Shown here: in pieces, positions 54,550 to 62,789 of the stretch | How positions within the stretch are numbered: the stretch's first letter is position 1 | How the letters are laid out: every line of letters starts with the position of its first letter | Assembly (NCBI GenBank): GCA_041390685.1 | Contig: JAWKPL010000001.1 | Span: 434,001-498,000 of the forward strand | Source: JAIBBD01 sp041390685 | GTDB taxonomy: Bacteria; Chloroflexota; Dehalococcoidia; UBA2979 | Reading direction: 5' to 3' | Length of the DNA: 64,000 nt | Notes under the pieces: model-generated | The model's input: only the letters and a program-made list of their open reading frames with translations | Databases searched by the model: none | Told to the model about the DNA's origin: nothing | Position numbers and translations under genes: made by a program

Positions 54550-55188
54550 TCAGGTGCGCGGCCCGCCAAATGACCCTCCACCCGAGGAAGGCGAGACATC
54601 CCAGTCGAAGTCGAACCTGAACGGCAGCGGATGGCCACTCCACTCTTCGAAGCGGCTGCGGAACGCGTCGCTGAGTCGCTGCCTGAACTCCTCGGGAGTG
54701 ACTCCGTGCTCGTCGGCGATCTGCTTGGGAGACTTGCCGCTCTTCAGGCCCTCGATCAGCGTCGTGACGTCGGTACCGGCGGCCTCCGCCACTGGGGCGA
54801 GCGCCTTGCTGAGGAGGCCGTCGGGCGCGGTGAGCGCCTCGCGACTGAACGGAGTCGGCTTCCCTTCCTCGCCGCGCTGCGACCAGAAGTCGAAGTGGTT
54901 GAACGGGAGCGAGCCCTCGTCGAAATGCCGCCTGATCGCGTCCGCGAATTCGGGACTGATCCGCCCCTGGGCGACGGCGTCGTCGATCATCTCGTCGCGC
55001 GTCACCTCAATCGCCGCCAGCAGCTCGTCCTCACCGATCCCCAGGTTCGCGGCGAGGCGCTGGACGAAACCATCGACGGGTCCCGCGCTACCGCCACTCC
55101 CGGTTTGCGCTGCCACGCCCGCGACGCCCACTACCGCCAGCGCGGCAGCGACAACCGCGAGGCCGACCACAGCCATCCGTCTCCGCAT
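54550..55188 (-). CDS. Secreted helical hypothetical protein
   Basis: 212 residues: signal peptide (to about 28, VAGVAAQ), then two helical repeats: LAANLGIGEDELLAAIEVTRDEMIDDAV near 45-72 and LAPVAEAAGTDVTTLIEGLKSGKSPKQIADEHGVTPEEFRQRL near 128-170 (helix-turn-helix-like spacing as in repeated 'LGIxxxEL/ LxxGxSxxxIA' motifs of secreted actinobacterial/Chloroflexota proteins). Gly/Ser-rich C-terminus. GGAGG seven bases upstream of the ATG. Function unknown. Ends 10 bases after the DUF2520-type gene, convergently. Confidence 0.72.
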   Translation of the reverse strand: MRRRMAVVGLAVVAAALAVVGVAGVAAQTGSGGSAGPVDGFVQRLAANLGIGEDELLAAIEVTRDEMIDDAVAQGRISPEFADAIRRHFDEGSLPFNHFDFWSQRGEEGKPTPFSREALTAPDGLLSKALAPVAEAAGTDVTTLIEGLKSGKSPKQIADEHGVTPEEFRQRLSDAFRSRFEEWSGHPLPFRFDFDWDVSPSSGGGSFGGPRT

Positions 55189-55281
55189 GGGGCACCTCCA
55201 CCCGTGACCTTACCGTAGGAGGCAGGTGTTTCGGGTCTCCGATGGTTCCCCTAAGAAACGATGATCTAGTCGCGGCGCACT

Positions 55282-55327
55282 GAACAACGAAACGGGGAGG
55301 GCAGACGCCCTCCCCGTTTCGTTGTTC
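55282..55327 (-). terminator. Strong hairpin terminator ending the MaoC transcript
   Basis: Perfect 21-bp stem (arms 55282-55302 and 55307-55327, starting GAACAACGAAACGGGG) with a four-base loop. It lies 12 bases beyond the stop of the MaoC-like gene on the minus strand, whose transcript would end here. A-rich flanks are modest. Confidence 0.82.
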
Positions 55328-55338
55328 GCCAGGGGAGG

Positions 55339-55773
55339 TTACCCCCGCGAGGGCAGGCACACGATCGCGTGGCCGGGCGCTGTCCCCGCGCCGTCCTGGT
55401 TGACCACATTCGTCTCGATGCGGACGAGGTGGTCGTCGCCCTCGACGTACTTCTCGACGATCTTGCCAGTTGTCGTCAGCACGTCGTTCTTCTGGTTGAT
55501 GGCGCGGAACTGAAGGCCAACCTCGCGGATCTCAGCCTCATCGCCGGCCCAGTTGCGCAGCATGTTGTGGATGTAGGCGGTCCGCAGGTTGCCCATGCCG
55601 AAGGCGCCCTGCTCGTTCTGACCCTGCCGGCCGGCTTCGTCGTCCATGTGGATCGGGATGAACTCGTCGTTGATCGCCGCGTAGCGGTTCCAGTTCATGA
55701 GGTCGGTCCGGCGCTTGAACCCGGGCAGATCGTCCCCGACGTTGACGTCCTCGAAGTACACGTTGTAGGCCAT
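55339..55773 (-). CDS. MaoC-like hotdog dehydratase, C-terminal-half type
   Basis: 144 residues, single hotdog domain. DLMNWNRYAAINDEFIPIHMDDEAGR near 24-49 has the Asp/His active-site signature (D...H) of (R)-hydratases: the pair INDEFxPIHxD aligns with the hydratase-2 motif. It forms a pair with the adjacent gene (22 bases upstream on the same strand) as heterodimeric dehydratases such as HadAB-type enzymes do. It likely dehydrates/hydrates 3-hydroxyacyl-CoA or a related CoA ester. Confidence 0.85.
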   Translation of the reverse strand: MAYNVYFEDVNVGDDLPGFKRRTDLMNWNRYAAINDEFIPIHMDDEAGRQGQNEQGAFGMGNLRTAYIHNMLRNWAGDEAEIREVGLQFRAINQKNDVLTTTGKIVEKYVEGDDHLVRIETNVVNQDGAGTAPGHAIVCLPSRG

Positions 55774-55795
55774 CGGTTTCCTCCTCGTCGACGCT

Positions 55796-56323
55796 CTAGT
55801 AGCGGATGCTGACCTGCGTCTTCACGCAGACCAGCTCGCCGTTCTGGTTCGTCCAGCGCGTCTCGTTGGTGACGAACATCGTGAGACCGAGGCGAGTCTG
55901 CCGCTCGTTCCAGTCCACGAGCGCGCTCGTGGTCGAGATGACATCGCCGGGCCGGATCGGGGCGTGATAGCGGATGGTCTGGCCGCCGTTCATCGCGTTC
56001 GAGCCCGGACCGCTCCCCATCGTGCCGGTCGAGGGAGCTGGCCGCCCTTCAACCTCCGCAAGCGCCGCGGCCTGGCCGTAGGCGCCTTCCAGGGGGAAGG
56101 CGAACGGATTGAACTCTTCGGGCGCGATGATGCCGCCCCACTTGGTCGTCTTCGCGTACTCCTCGTCCCAGTACAGCCGGGGCGGGACCTCCGGCCAGTA
56201 GACGCCCTGCGCCCAGCGACGGATATCGGACGCCGAAACCGTCCACGACTGACGGGGTTCGCTCCATTTGTCGCGAGTGTCGATCATCTCCTGGGTCACG
56301 AGCGTTTCGGGCTGTGTCGTCAT
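55796..56323 (-). CDS. MaoC-like dehydratase, N-terminal-half (FAS1_DH) type
   Basis: 175 residues, hotdog fold of the FAS1-dehydratase N-terminal type: ASDIRRWAQGVYWPEVPPRLYWDEEYA near 31-57, GIIAPEEFNPFAF near 64-76, MNGGQTIRYHAPIRPGDVIS near 110-129. This type lacks the catalytic His/Asp and complements the partner subunit encoded 22 bases downstream. The two together resemble HadA/HadB, ChsH1/ChsH2-like enzymes used on bulky acyl-CoAs. Confidence 0.82.
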   Translation of the reverse strand: MTTQPETLVTQEMIDTRDKWSEPRQSWTVSASDIRRWAQGVYWPEVPPRLYWDEEYAKTTKWGGIIAPEEFNPFAFPLEGAYGQAAALAEVEGRPAPSTGTMGSGPGSNAMNGGQTIRYHAPIRPGDVISTTSALVDWNERQTRLGLTMFVTNETRWTNQNGELVCVKTQVSIRY

Positions 56324-56470
56324 CGTCTTCCTCTCCGTTGCCTGATGCCGTACGCGATGATAGCAACCCGCGCCGGTGCGGGACGAGGGCGTTACGGCGG
56401 GATTACAGAACGGACGCCGCCCCGAAGGGCAGCGTCCGTGACCTCGGGCGAGACCGAGGCGGGCGAGCGG

Positions 56471-57241
56471 TTAGCCGTCGACCCAGTTCGGGGCGCGCTT
56501 CTCGGCGAAGGCCTTCGGGCCCTCCTTCGCATCCTCCGAGAGGAGCACACGGTCAGACACCCACGCACCGAGACGGTACGAGTCGTCGATCTTCGCCATA
56601 CGCCACGCCTGGAGCATCGCCTTCGTGCCCTCGATGGACAGGGGCGCGTTCGCGACGATCATCTCGGCGATCTCGACGGCGCGGGCCAGCAGCCGGTCCG
56701 GCTCGGTCACCTCGCTCACGATGCCCCACTCTTTCGCCTGCTCCGGGCTGACGCGGTCAGCGGTCAGCAGGATGTAGGCGGCGTGCGTCAGGCCGATGAT
56801 GCGCGGCAGGTGGTGCATGCCGTAGCCGGCGAGGATGCCTCGCTTCGGCTCGAACAGGCCAAAGTAGGCCTCGGTGGAGCAGATACGGATGTCACAGTCC
56901 ATCGAGGTCTCAAAGCCGCCGCCGATGGCGAGGCCGTTGATCGCGGCGATGAACGGCTTCGGGCTTGCGGCGTATCCCATGGATGCCGAACCGACGATGC
57001 GGCGGTTCTGAGCAACCCCGGATGCGTTGCGCTCCGCCATTTCCTTCAGGTCAGCGCCGGCGCAGAACGCGCGGCCCGCACCCGTAACGATGCCCACGCG
57101 CATCTTCGGGTCGGAGTTGAAGTCGTCGAGCGCCGCCTGGCGCTCAGCGTTCATCGTTCCGCCGAGGGCATTCAGGCGCTCGGGCCGGTTCATGGTGAAT
57201 ACGGCGTAGAAGTCCTTCTTCTCGTACAGCAGGTCTGGCAT
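56471..57241 (-). CDS. Enoyl-CoA hydratase/isomerase family protein
   Basis: 256 residues. Both catalytic acids are present (Glu111 in GGGFETSM; Glu131 in FGLFEPKRG) with the oxyanion region AFCAGADLKEMAERNASG near 58-75. Highly similar to the gene at 2.3-3.1 kb, implying recent duplication. Lies between the MaoC pair and the CoA transferases on the same strand, gap about 100 bases on each side. Likely hydrates an enoyl-CoA of the pathway encoded here. Confidence 0.92.
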   Translation of the reverse strand: MPDLLYEKKDFYAVFTMNRPERLNALGGTMNAERQAALDDFNSDPKMRVGIVTGAGRAFCAGADLKEMAERNASGVAQNRRIVGSASMGYAASPKPFIAAINGLAIGGGFETSMDCDIRICSTEAYFGLFEPKRGILAGYGMHHLPRIIGLTHAAYILLTADRVSPEQAKEWGIVSEVTEPDRLLARAVEIAEMIVANAPLSIEGTKAMLQAWRMAKIDDSYRLGAWVSDRVLLSEDAKEGPKAFAEKRAPNWVDG

Positions 57242-57342
57242 CAGTTTCCTCCTCTAGTCCCGTGCATACCGTGCGTCATACTACGCCGCCTCCAGCGCAG
57301 TGGGACGCCGAGAGCCCACGAATCTTAGCGCGCACGAGTTAC

Positions 57343-58647
57343 TCAGGCGGTCGCGCTCTCCAGGTAGGTGTCGCCGATCACCTGGTCCTCGATCAGCTTC
57401 TGATACGCACCCTCATCGAGGCCCAGGATCCCCTTGAGCACGTATTCGTTGTGCTGCCCAAGCGTCGGCGCAGGCTCGAAGGGTGGCACCGCCGCCGTGT
57501 GTTCGAGCTTCGCCAGCGGCCCCGGGTACAGGTGGGTGCCGGCCTCGGGGTGCGTGATCGTGTTGAAGTACCCCCGAGCCTGGAGGTGCTCGTCCTCGTG
57601 CATCTCCTGTTGGTGCGCGAGCGCCGAGGCGGTCACGCCGCGCGACTGCAGTGCCGCTGCCAGCTGCCCGTTCTGCATCGCGCGCGTGCGTTCGCCGACC
57701 TCGGCGTTCACCTCGGTCCGATGGCGGAGCCGGCCGATGGTCGTCGCGAAGCGTTCATCGGAGGCCAGCTCGGGAGCGCCGATGATCTCCGTGAGTGCCG
57801 CGAATCCGGCATCCGAGGCCACGGCGATGGCGATCCAGCGGTCGTGGCCCGCACAGGGGAAGACGCCGTAGGGCGCGAAGGCGGGGTGGTGGTTACCGCG
57901 CTGACCGGTCTCCCGACCGTTGAAGGTGTAGTCGAGGACATCGTAGGCGATGTGCTGCATCACGGCCTCGGACTGTGAGATCTCGATGAGTTGGCCCTCG
58001 CCCGTCCGTTCGCGGGCCAGGAGCGCCGCCTGCACCGCCCACGCGACATGCGCGCCCGCGTTGGGGTCGCCATGGAGCGAGGCGGGAGTGAGCGACGGGT
58101 CGGCGTCGGCGTAGCCGCGCACCATCGTGTGCCCGGCGACGGCTTCCATGTTCGACCCATAGCCCTTGTGATGACTGTAGGGACCGGTGATCCCGAAGCC
58201 CGGGAACCTGACCATGATCAGTCGCGGATTCGCCGCATGGAGGACATCCCAGTCGATGCCGAGAGAGTCGACGACACCCGCGGCGTTGTTCTCGATGAAG
58301 GCGTCCGCATGCTTCACCAGCTCGATGAACAGCTCCCGACCGCGGTCGCTGTGTAGGTTGAGCGTCACCGATTTGCAGCCGCGCTTCCCGTAGTTGAACC
58401 ACGCCTGCCGGTTCCAGAAGCCCTCGGACGGGTCGCGGTTCACGTAGTAGGTACCGCCGACGCTCTCCATCACCACGTCGGGGATGTGTCGCATCTGCGT
58501 ACGGGTGGGGTTGAGATGCTGGATCGACTCCACCTCGATCACCTCGGCGCCGAGGTCGGACAGGATGACCGTCGAGAAGGGTCCCGCCCAGACGAGGCCC
58601 TGGGCCAGGACTCGGATGCCGTCCAGCGGGGGCCTTCGATCATTCAT
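57343..58647 (-). CDS. CaiB/BaiF family (class III) CoA transferase, Asp-less variant
   Basis: 434 residues. Signature blocks: LSDLGAEVIEVES near 28, VTLNLHSDRGRELFIELVKHADAFIENNAAGVVDSLG near 90-127, GFGITGPYSHHKGYGSNMEA near 150-169, GQLIEISQSEAVMQH near 221. In the usual enzymes the acyl-accepting Asp follows GPYxxxxGxD; here that position is Gly (GYG). Probable CoA transfer between carboxylic acids, with altered mechanism, or a non-catalytic partner. It is paired with the next gene (12 bases upstream). Confidence 0.85.
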   Translation of the reverse strand: MNDRRPPLDGIRVLAQGLVWAGPFSTVILSDLGAEVIEVESIQHLNPTRTQMRHIPDVVMESVGGTYYVNRDPSEGFWNRQAWFNYGKRGCKSVTLNLHSDRGRELFIELVKHADAFIENNAAGVVDSLGIDWDVLHAANPRLIMVRFPGFGITGPYSHHKGYGSNMEAVAGHTMVRGYADADPSLTPASLHGDPNAGAHVAWAVQAALLARERTGEGQLIEISQSEAVMQHIAYDVLDYTFNGRETGQRGNHHPAFAPYGVFPCAGHDRWIAIAVASDAGFAALTEIIGAPELASDERFATTIGRLRHRTEVNAEVGERTRAMQNGQLAAALQSRGVTASALAHQQEMHEDEHLQARGYFNTITHPEAGTHLYPGPLAKLEHTAAVPPFEPAPTLGQHNEYVLKGILGLDEGAYQKLIEDQVIGDTYLESATA

Positions 58648-58659
58648 GGTCGTGTTCCT

Positions 58660-59868
58660 CTAGATGACGTTCTGTGCGCGTAAGGCCGCGATCTCGGACG
58701 GGGCGTAGCCCAGCGTCTGCAGCTCGTCGAAAGTGTGCTCGCCGAGCAGGGGTGGACGGCGGAGTTCGCCGGGCGTCCCGGAGAAGCGCAACGCGAGGCC
58801 CGGCAATTCGATGTGCCCCGCACGCGGATGGTCGATGTCGACGAAGAAGCCGCGCTCGCGGAAGTGCGGGTCGCGGATCACGTCGGCCGGCGTGTTGAGC
58901 GCGGACAGGGGCCAGCCGACGGCCTGCGCCTCCTCCATGGCCTGCTGTTTCGTCCGCGGCAGAAGCCACTCGTAGAAGGCCATCTCGACCTCGCCGCCGA
59001 TCTCCAGCGGGTTGTTGAGGTTGGTACGCATGCGTTCGTCGGTGATCCACTCGGGATGGCCGATGACCCGGCAGAAGCGGTCAAACCAGTTCACCTGGGT
59101 TGTGACCTGAATGTATCCATCGGCACAGGGGAACACGCCGTTGGGGAGCGCGTTGATGAGCACACGCTCGCGGCGCTCGACCATGAGGGCGCCGCTGTAC
59201 TGGAAGCTCACGAGGTTCGGCCCGCCTCGGTCCATCGAGCCCGCGAGGCCCTCCTGGATGGAGAAGTCCACGACCTCCTGCTGACCATCTCGGTGGGCCG
59301 CGCGCATCGCGGCGAGGGCCATCGGCGCGGCGATCGCGCCAGCGAGGAAGAGCGGTGTGTAGATGCCCAGCGCGACGGGCTCGCGGTCAGGCTCACCGGT
59401 GACCTGGAGGATCCCTGCGGCGGCGTATGCCGTGAGGTCATCAGCGCTGAAGTCGCGCATGGGGCCGGTCTGACCGAAGTTCGAGATGCGGACCAGTGCG
59501 GCTTGCGGGTTGGCTTCCGCGAAGCGCTCGGGTGCGAGGTCGAGGCGCTCGAGGGTGCCGGCGCGGAAGCTCTCCACGACCACGTCAGCGTGCCGCGCGA
59601 GCTGCAGGAGGATATCGCGACCGGTCCTGGTTTTGAGATTGAGGGTGACGCTCCGCTTCCCGGTATTGAGCGTCAGGAACATCCCGCTGGTGTCCACATC
59701 AGGGCGGTCCCCCGGAAAGGGGCCGATGCGCCTCGACACATCGCCCGCGCCCGGGCGCTCCACTTTCACGACTTCGGCGCCGTAGTCAGCGTAGAGCTTG
59801 GTGACGTAGGGACCGGCAATGCCCTGCGTCAGATCGAGAACGTGCCAGCCTTCAAGCGGACCGGGCAT
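58660..59868 (-). CDS. CaiB/BaiF family (class III) CoA transferase
   Basis: 402 residues with LYADYGAEVVKVERPGAGDVSR near 26-47, SVTLNLKTRTGRDILLQLARHADVVVESFRAGTLERLG-like block near 73-110, and FGQTGPMRDFSADDLTAYAAAG near 127-148, in which the catalytic Asp (Asp141-142 region) is present. Transfers CoA between free acid and acyl-CoA. Followed by the Asp-less homologue, which suggests a heterodimer. Upstream is a crotonase; all on the minus strand. Confidence 0.9.
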   Translation of the reverse strand: MPGPLEGWHVLDLTQGIAGPYVTKLYADYGAEVVKVERPGAGDVSRRIGPFPGDRPDVDTSGMFLTLNTGKRSVTLNLKTRTGRDILLQLARHADVVVESFRAGTLERLDLAPERFAEANPQAALVRISNFGQTGPMRDFSADDLTAYAAAGILQVTGEPDREPVALGIYTPLFLAGAIAAPMALAAMRAAHRDGQQEVVDFSIQEGLAGSMDRGGPNLVSFQYSGALMVERRERVLINALPNGVFPCADGYIQVTTQVNWFDRFCRVIGHPEWITDERMRTNLNNPLEIGGEVEMAFYEWLLPRTKQQAMEEAQAVGWPLSALNTPADVIRDPHFRERGFFVDIDHPRAGHIELPGLALRFSGTPGELRRPPLLGEHTFDELQTLGYAPSEIAALRAQNVI

Positions 59869-59928
59869 GTGAGACTGCTTCCGAACGGGGCGAGCGTGAA
59901 GCCCGCCCCCGCGCGTTCATCGAAGCGA

Positions 59929-60717
59929 CTATCGGCCGTGGTAGACGGGGTCGCGCTTCTCGACGAACGCGCGCAGCGCCTCGATGCGGTCTTCGCTGGG
60001 CATCGAGGGGCCGTTGGCGTCGTGCTCGTATGGCAGCGCGTCATCCAGTCGTTGTCGCCGGTGGATCAACTGCTTGCTTGCGCGGACGGTCAGCGGCGGG
60101 TTGCCGGCGATCTCCAGCGCGAGCGCCATCGCGGACTCCATGAGCTGGTCCGGCGGGACGACCTTGTTGACCAGCCCCTTCTCGAGCGCCCACTGCGCGT
60201 CCACCAGGCGACCGGTGTAGGCCATCTCCGAAGCAGCTCCCAGGCCGATCAGGTCGACGAGGGAGATCGACGAGCCGGTGTCCGGCACGAGGCCGCGCTT
60301 GACGAAGATGCTCGCGAAACGCGCCTCGGTGGAGGCGATCCGAATGTCGGAGGCCAGCGACAGGGAGAGGCCCGCGCCGGTGGCGACGCCGTTCACGGCG
60401 GCAATGATCGGCTGCTGCACGAGACGCATGCGTGGCGCCAGTGGCGGAATGCTGGACCTGGGATCCCAGGCGGGGCGAGGCGCCTCGCCGCTGACGCCAG
60501 CGATCTGCGCGCTCAAGTCGGCGCCGGAGCAGAAGCCGCGGCCATTGCCAGTCAGGATGATGACACGGATGGCGGGGAACTCGGTGTCGAGCTGATCCCA
60601 GACATCGTTGAGGTCTCGCACGAGGCCGCCGCTCAGAGCGTTGAGCCGCTCGGGCCGGTTCAGCCGGATAATCGCAACGTGGCCGTCGCGCTCCAGTTCG
60701 AGATTCTCGTATGTCAT
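59929..60717 (-). CDS. Crotonase, PaaG/enoyl-CoA isomerase-like
   Basis: 262 residues. Neither hydratase glutamate is present (GAGLSLSL; FASIFVKRG), but Asp146 in LVPDTGSS matches the catalytic acid of PaaG-type and delta3-delta2 isomerases. The oxyanion-hole motif GFCSGADLSAQ near 61 is normal. It could isomerise ring-epoxide or unsaturated CoA esters. GGGAGGG lies upstream of the ATG at 60717. Probably the first gene of the minus-strand CoA-ester run; diverges from the solute-binding protein gene. Confidence 0.87.
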   Translation of the reverse strand: MTYENLELERDGHVAIIRLNRPERLNALSGGLVRDLNDVWDQLDTEFPAIRVIILTGNGRGFCSGADLSAQIAGVSGEAPRPAWDPRSSIPPLAPRMRLVQQPIIAAVNGVATGAGLSLSLASDIRIASTEARFASIFVKRGLVPDTGSSISLVDLIGLGAASEMAYTGRLVDAQWALEKGLVNKVVPPDQLMESAMALALEIAGNPPLTVRASKQLIHRRQRLDDALPYEHDANGPSMPSEDRIEALRAFVEKRDPVYHGR

Positions 60718-60933
60718 CTCTGCCCTCCCCCTCTTGAACGCCCGCAGTGCGCGCCTGTGACGCGGCGGCCGGAATGGCGCCACTCTAGCGCAGGCGACGA
60801 CGGATGTCTCTCGGGAGGCGCCCGCAAAATGTTCGTTGATGGGCTGCCTGACGGTGCATCCGCTGTGCATAACGGGCCGTATCGTGATGAAGACCGTTCA
60901 TGGAGAGCGGCAGACAAGAGGGAGTGGCATCGG

Positions 60934-62712
60934 ATGAACAGCTTGTTCGGAGGTACGGAGTCACTGCTCACGCGACGGAGCATGCTCCGCGGTGGGGCGT
61001 TGGCCGCCGGAGGCGTGGCGGCCGCGGCGCTCATCGGCTGCGGCAGCGATGACGAGGACGGCGGCGAGGAGCCGTCCGGCGGCTCGAGCGGGACGCCGGC
61101 GGCCACGGCGGCTTCTACGCCGGTTGCGGGTATCCAGGTCGGCGGGAAGACGATCCCCTATGCGTTCCCAGAACCTGCGGGGAAGACCCCGAAGGCGGGC
61201 GGGACCGCGGTGTTCGCGGTGACGTGGGACGTTTCGACGATGGACCCGACCAAGTCGGCCGCCGGCGGCACGATCACCGTCCCCAACATGGTGTACGACC
61301 GTCTCCTGGGCTTTAAGCGCGGGCCGGACGCGGACCCGTTCAAGCTCGAGCTGGTGCCCGAGCTGGCGAAGTCCTGGGAGACGTCGCCGGACGGTCTGAC
61401 CTACACCTTCAAGATGCAGTCAGGTGTGAAGTGGCAGAACGTCGCCCCGCTGAGTGGGCGGGCGTTCACCGCCGCGGACGTGAAGTTCGCGCTCGAGCGG
61501 TACAAGGACGAGGGTGTCCACAAGCCGTACTACACCAACGTGAAGTCGATCGATGTCGTCGATGACGCCACGCTGAAGATCTCGCTGAACAAGCCGCAGC
61601 CTGACTTCCTGATCCCGATCGCCAGCCGCTACACGACGATCCACCCGAAGGAACTGGTGGACGCGGGCGAGATCGAGAAGAAGGTGATCGGGACCGGGCC
61701 GATGGTCCTCAAGGACGCGCAGCAGGGCACCGGCGCCACCTTCACGAAGAACCCCGACTACTGGGGCGGCCAGATCTACGTGGACGGGATCGACTGCAAG
61801 GTGATGACGGACGGGGCGGCGCAGCTGGCGGCGTTCCGGGCGAAGCAGATCGACTTCGGGTACGTGGTCGGCGCGACGCCGCAGGACCTCGAGACGCTAC
61901 TGCGGTCGAACCCGGACGTGCAGGCAACCGCGACGCGGCCAGTGAACACGACGTTCGCGATCTCGTTCAACCTCGATAACCCGAAATGGCAGGACGTGCG
62001 CGTCCGGCGCGCGATCAGCCTCGCGATGGACCGGGACGAGCTGATCCAGCTGGTGTTCCAGGGGAACGGTGTGGCGCTGCCGACGTTCCCCTGGATCTTC
62101 CTGTTCGACGAGCAGCCGACCGTGGAGTCCGGGCTGCTCGGGAAGTGGTTCAAGACGGACCTCGCGGAGTCGAAGAAGCTCCTCGAGGCGGCGGGGCAGA
62201 CGAACCTGTCGGTGCCGATGATCTACTACAACTACAACGACGCGACGAACACGCGGCCGAACGAGGTGCTGGTCGACCAGATGCGCCGAGCGGGGATCTC
62301 GCTCGAGGCGAAGAAGACCGACTACACGGAGTTCAACTCGCAGTGGATCGGGGCGAAGTTCGCCGACGTCGCGGACGGCTGGGCGGCCCAGGGCTTCGAC
62401 ACGGACAACTTCTTCTACCAGCACATGCGGTCCGACTCGACGGGCAACCGCTGGCGGATCAAGGACTCCGAGATCGACACGTGGGCGGAGCAGCAGCGGT
62501 CCGAGATCAACCCGCAGGCCCGCAAGGAGATCCTGCGCAAGATCTGGGACAAGGCGCTGGACCAGATGTACCGGGTGGAGAAGCCAGCGAACATCGGCAC
62601 GACGACGTACCAGCCGTGGATGCGCGGGGTGCGGTACTCGGGGGTGCTGGGAGCCAACTCGTACTTCTACGACATTGGTGCGCAGGCGAAGAACCTCTGG
62701 CTGGACAAGTAG
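60934..62712 (+). CDS. ABC transporter solute-binding lipoprotein (family 5, peptide/organic solute)
   Basis: 592 residues. Twin-arginine lipoprotein signal (TRRSML with Arg14-15, Cys36 in ALIGCG). SBP_bac_5 domain: AFTAADVKFALERYKD near 180, IGTGPMVLKD near 250, the signature DPTKSAAGGT near 104, and RRAISLAMDRDELIQLV near 352. It binds a solute outside the membrane for an ABC importer, but no permease or ATPase genes are in the window. It is located between a CoA-transferase cluster and an acyl-CoA dehydrogenase, suggesting the ligand is their substrate. AGAGGGAG upstream. Ends at a strong hairpin. Confidence 0.9.
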   Translation: MNSLFGGTESLLTRRSMLRGGALAAGGVAAAALIGCGSDDEDGGEEPSGGSSGTPAATAASTPVAGIQVGGKTIPYAFPEPAGKTPKAGGTAVFAVTWDVSTMDPTKSAAGGTITVPNMVYDRLLGFKRGPDADPFKLELVPELAKSWETSPDGLTYTFKMQSGVKWQNVAPLSGRAFTAADVKFALERYKDEGVHKPYYTNVKSIDVVDDATLKISLNKPQPDFLIPIASRYTTIHPKELVDAGEIEKKVIGTGPMVLKDAQQGTGATFTKNPDYWGGQIYVDGIDCKVMTDGAAQLAAFRAKQIDFGYVVGATPQDLETLLRSNPDVQATATRPVNTTFAISFNLDNPKWQDVRVRRAISLAMDRDELIQLVFQGNGVALPTFPWIFLFDEQPTVESGLLGKWFKTDLAESKKLLEAAGQTNLSVPMIYYNYNDATNTRPNEVLVDQMRRAGISLEAKKTDYTEFNSQWIGAKFADVADGWAAQGFDTDNFFYQHMRSDSTGNRWRIKDSEIDTWAEQQRSEINPQARKEILRKIWDKALDQMYRVEKPANIGTTTYQPWMRGVRYSGVLGANSYFYDIGAQAKNLWLDK

Positions 62713-62741
62713 CGCTCGCACCTCGCGAGGTCGGTACAACG

Positions 62742-62769
62742 AGAGGCGGGCCCCGAAGGGCCCGCCTCT
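62742..62769 (+). terminator. Hairpin terminator after the solute-binding protein
   Basis: 12-bp perfect stem AGAGGCGGGCCC with a CGAA loop, 30 bases after the stop, then TTGGTTGT. It also lies 21 bases past the end of the convergent acyl-CoA dehydrogenase gene. Confidence 0.82.
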
Positions 62770-62789
62770 TGGTTGTCCGAGGACAGCGG

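Noticed and set aside
55189..55281. tRNA or small RNA in the gap
   Set aside because: No cloverleaf or T-arm consensus (GGTTCRANNCC) was found here or in other gaps.
58735..60933. Very long plus-strand open frame preceding the solute-binding protein
   Set aside because: It is antisense to the CoA transferases and crotonase. The Tat signal and ribosome-binding site fix the real start at 60934.
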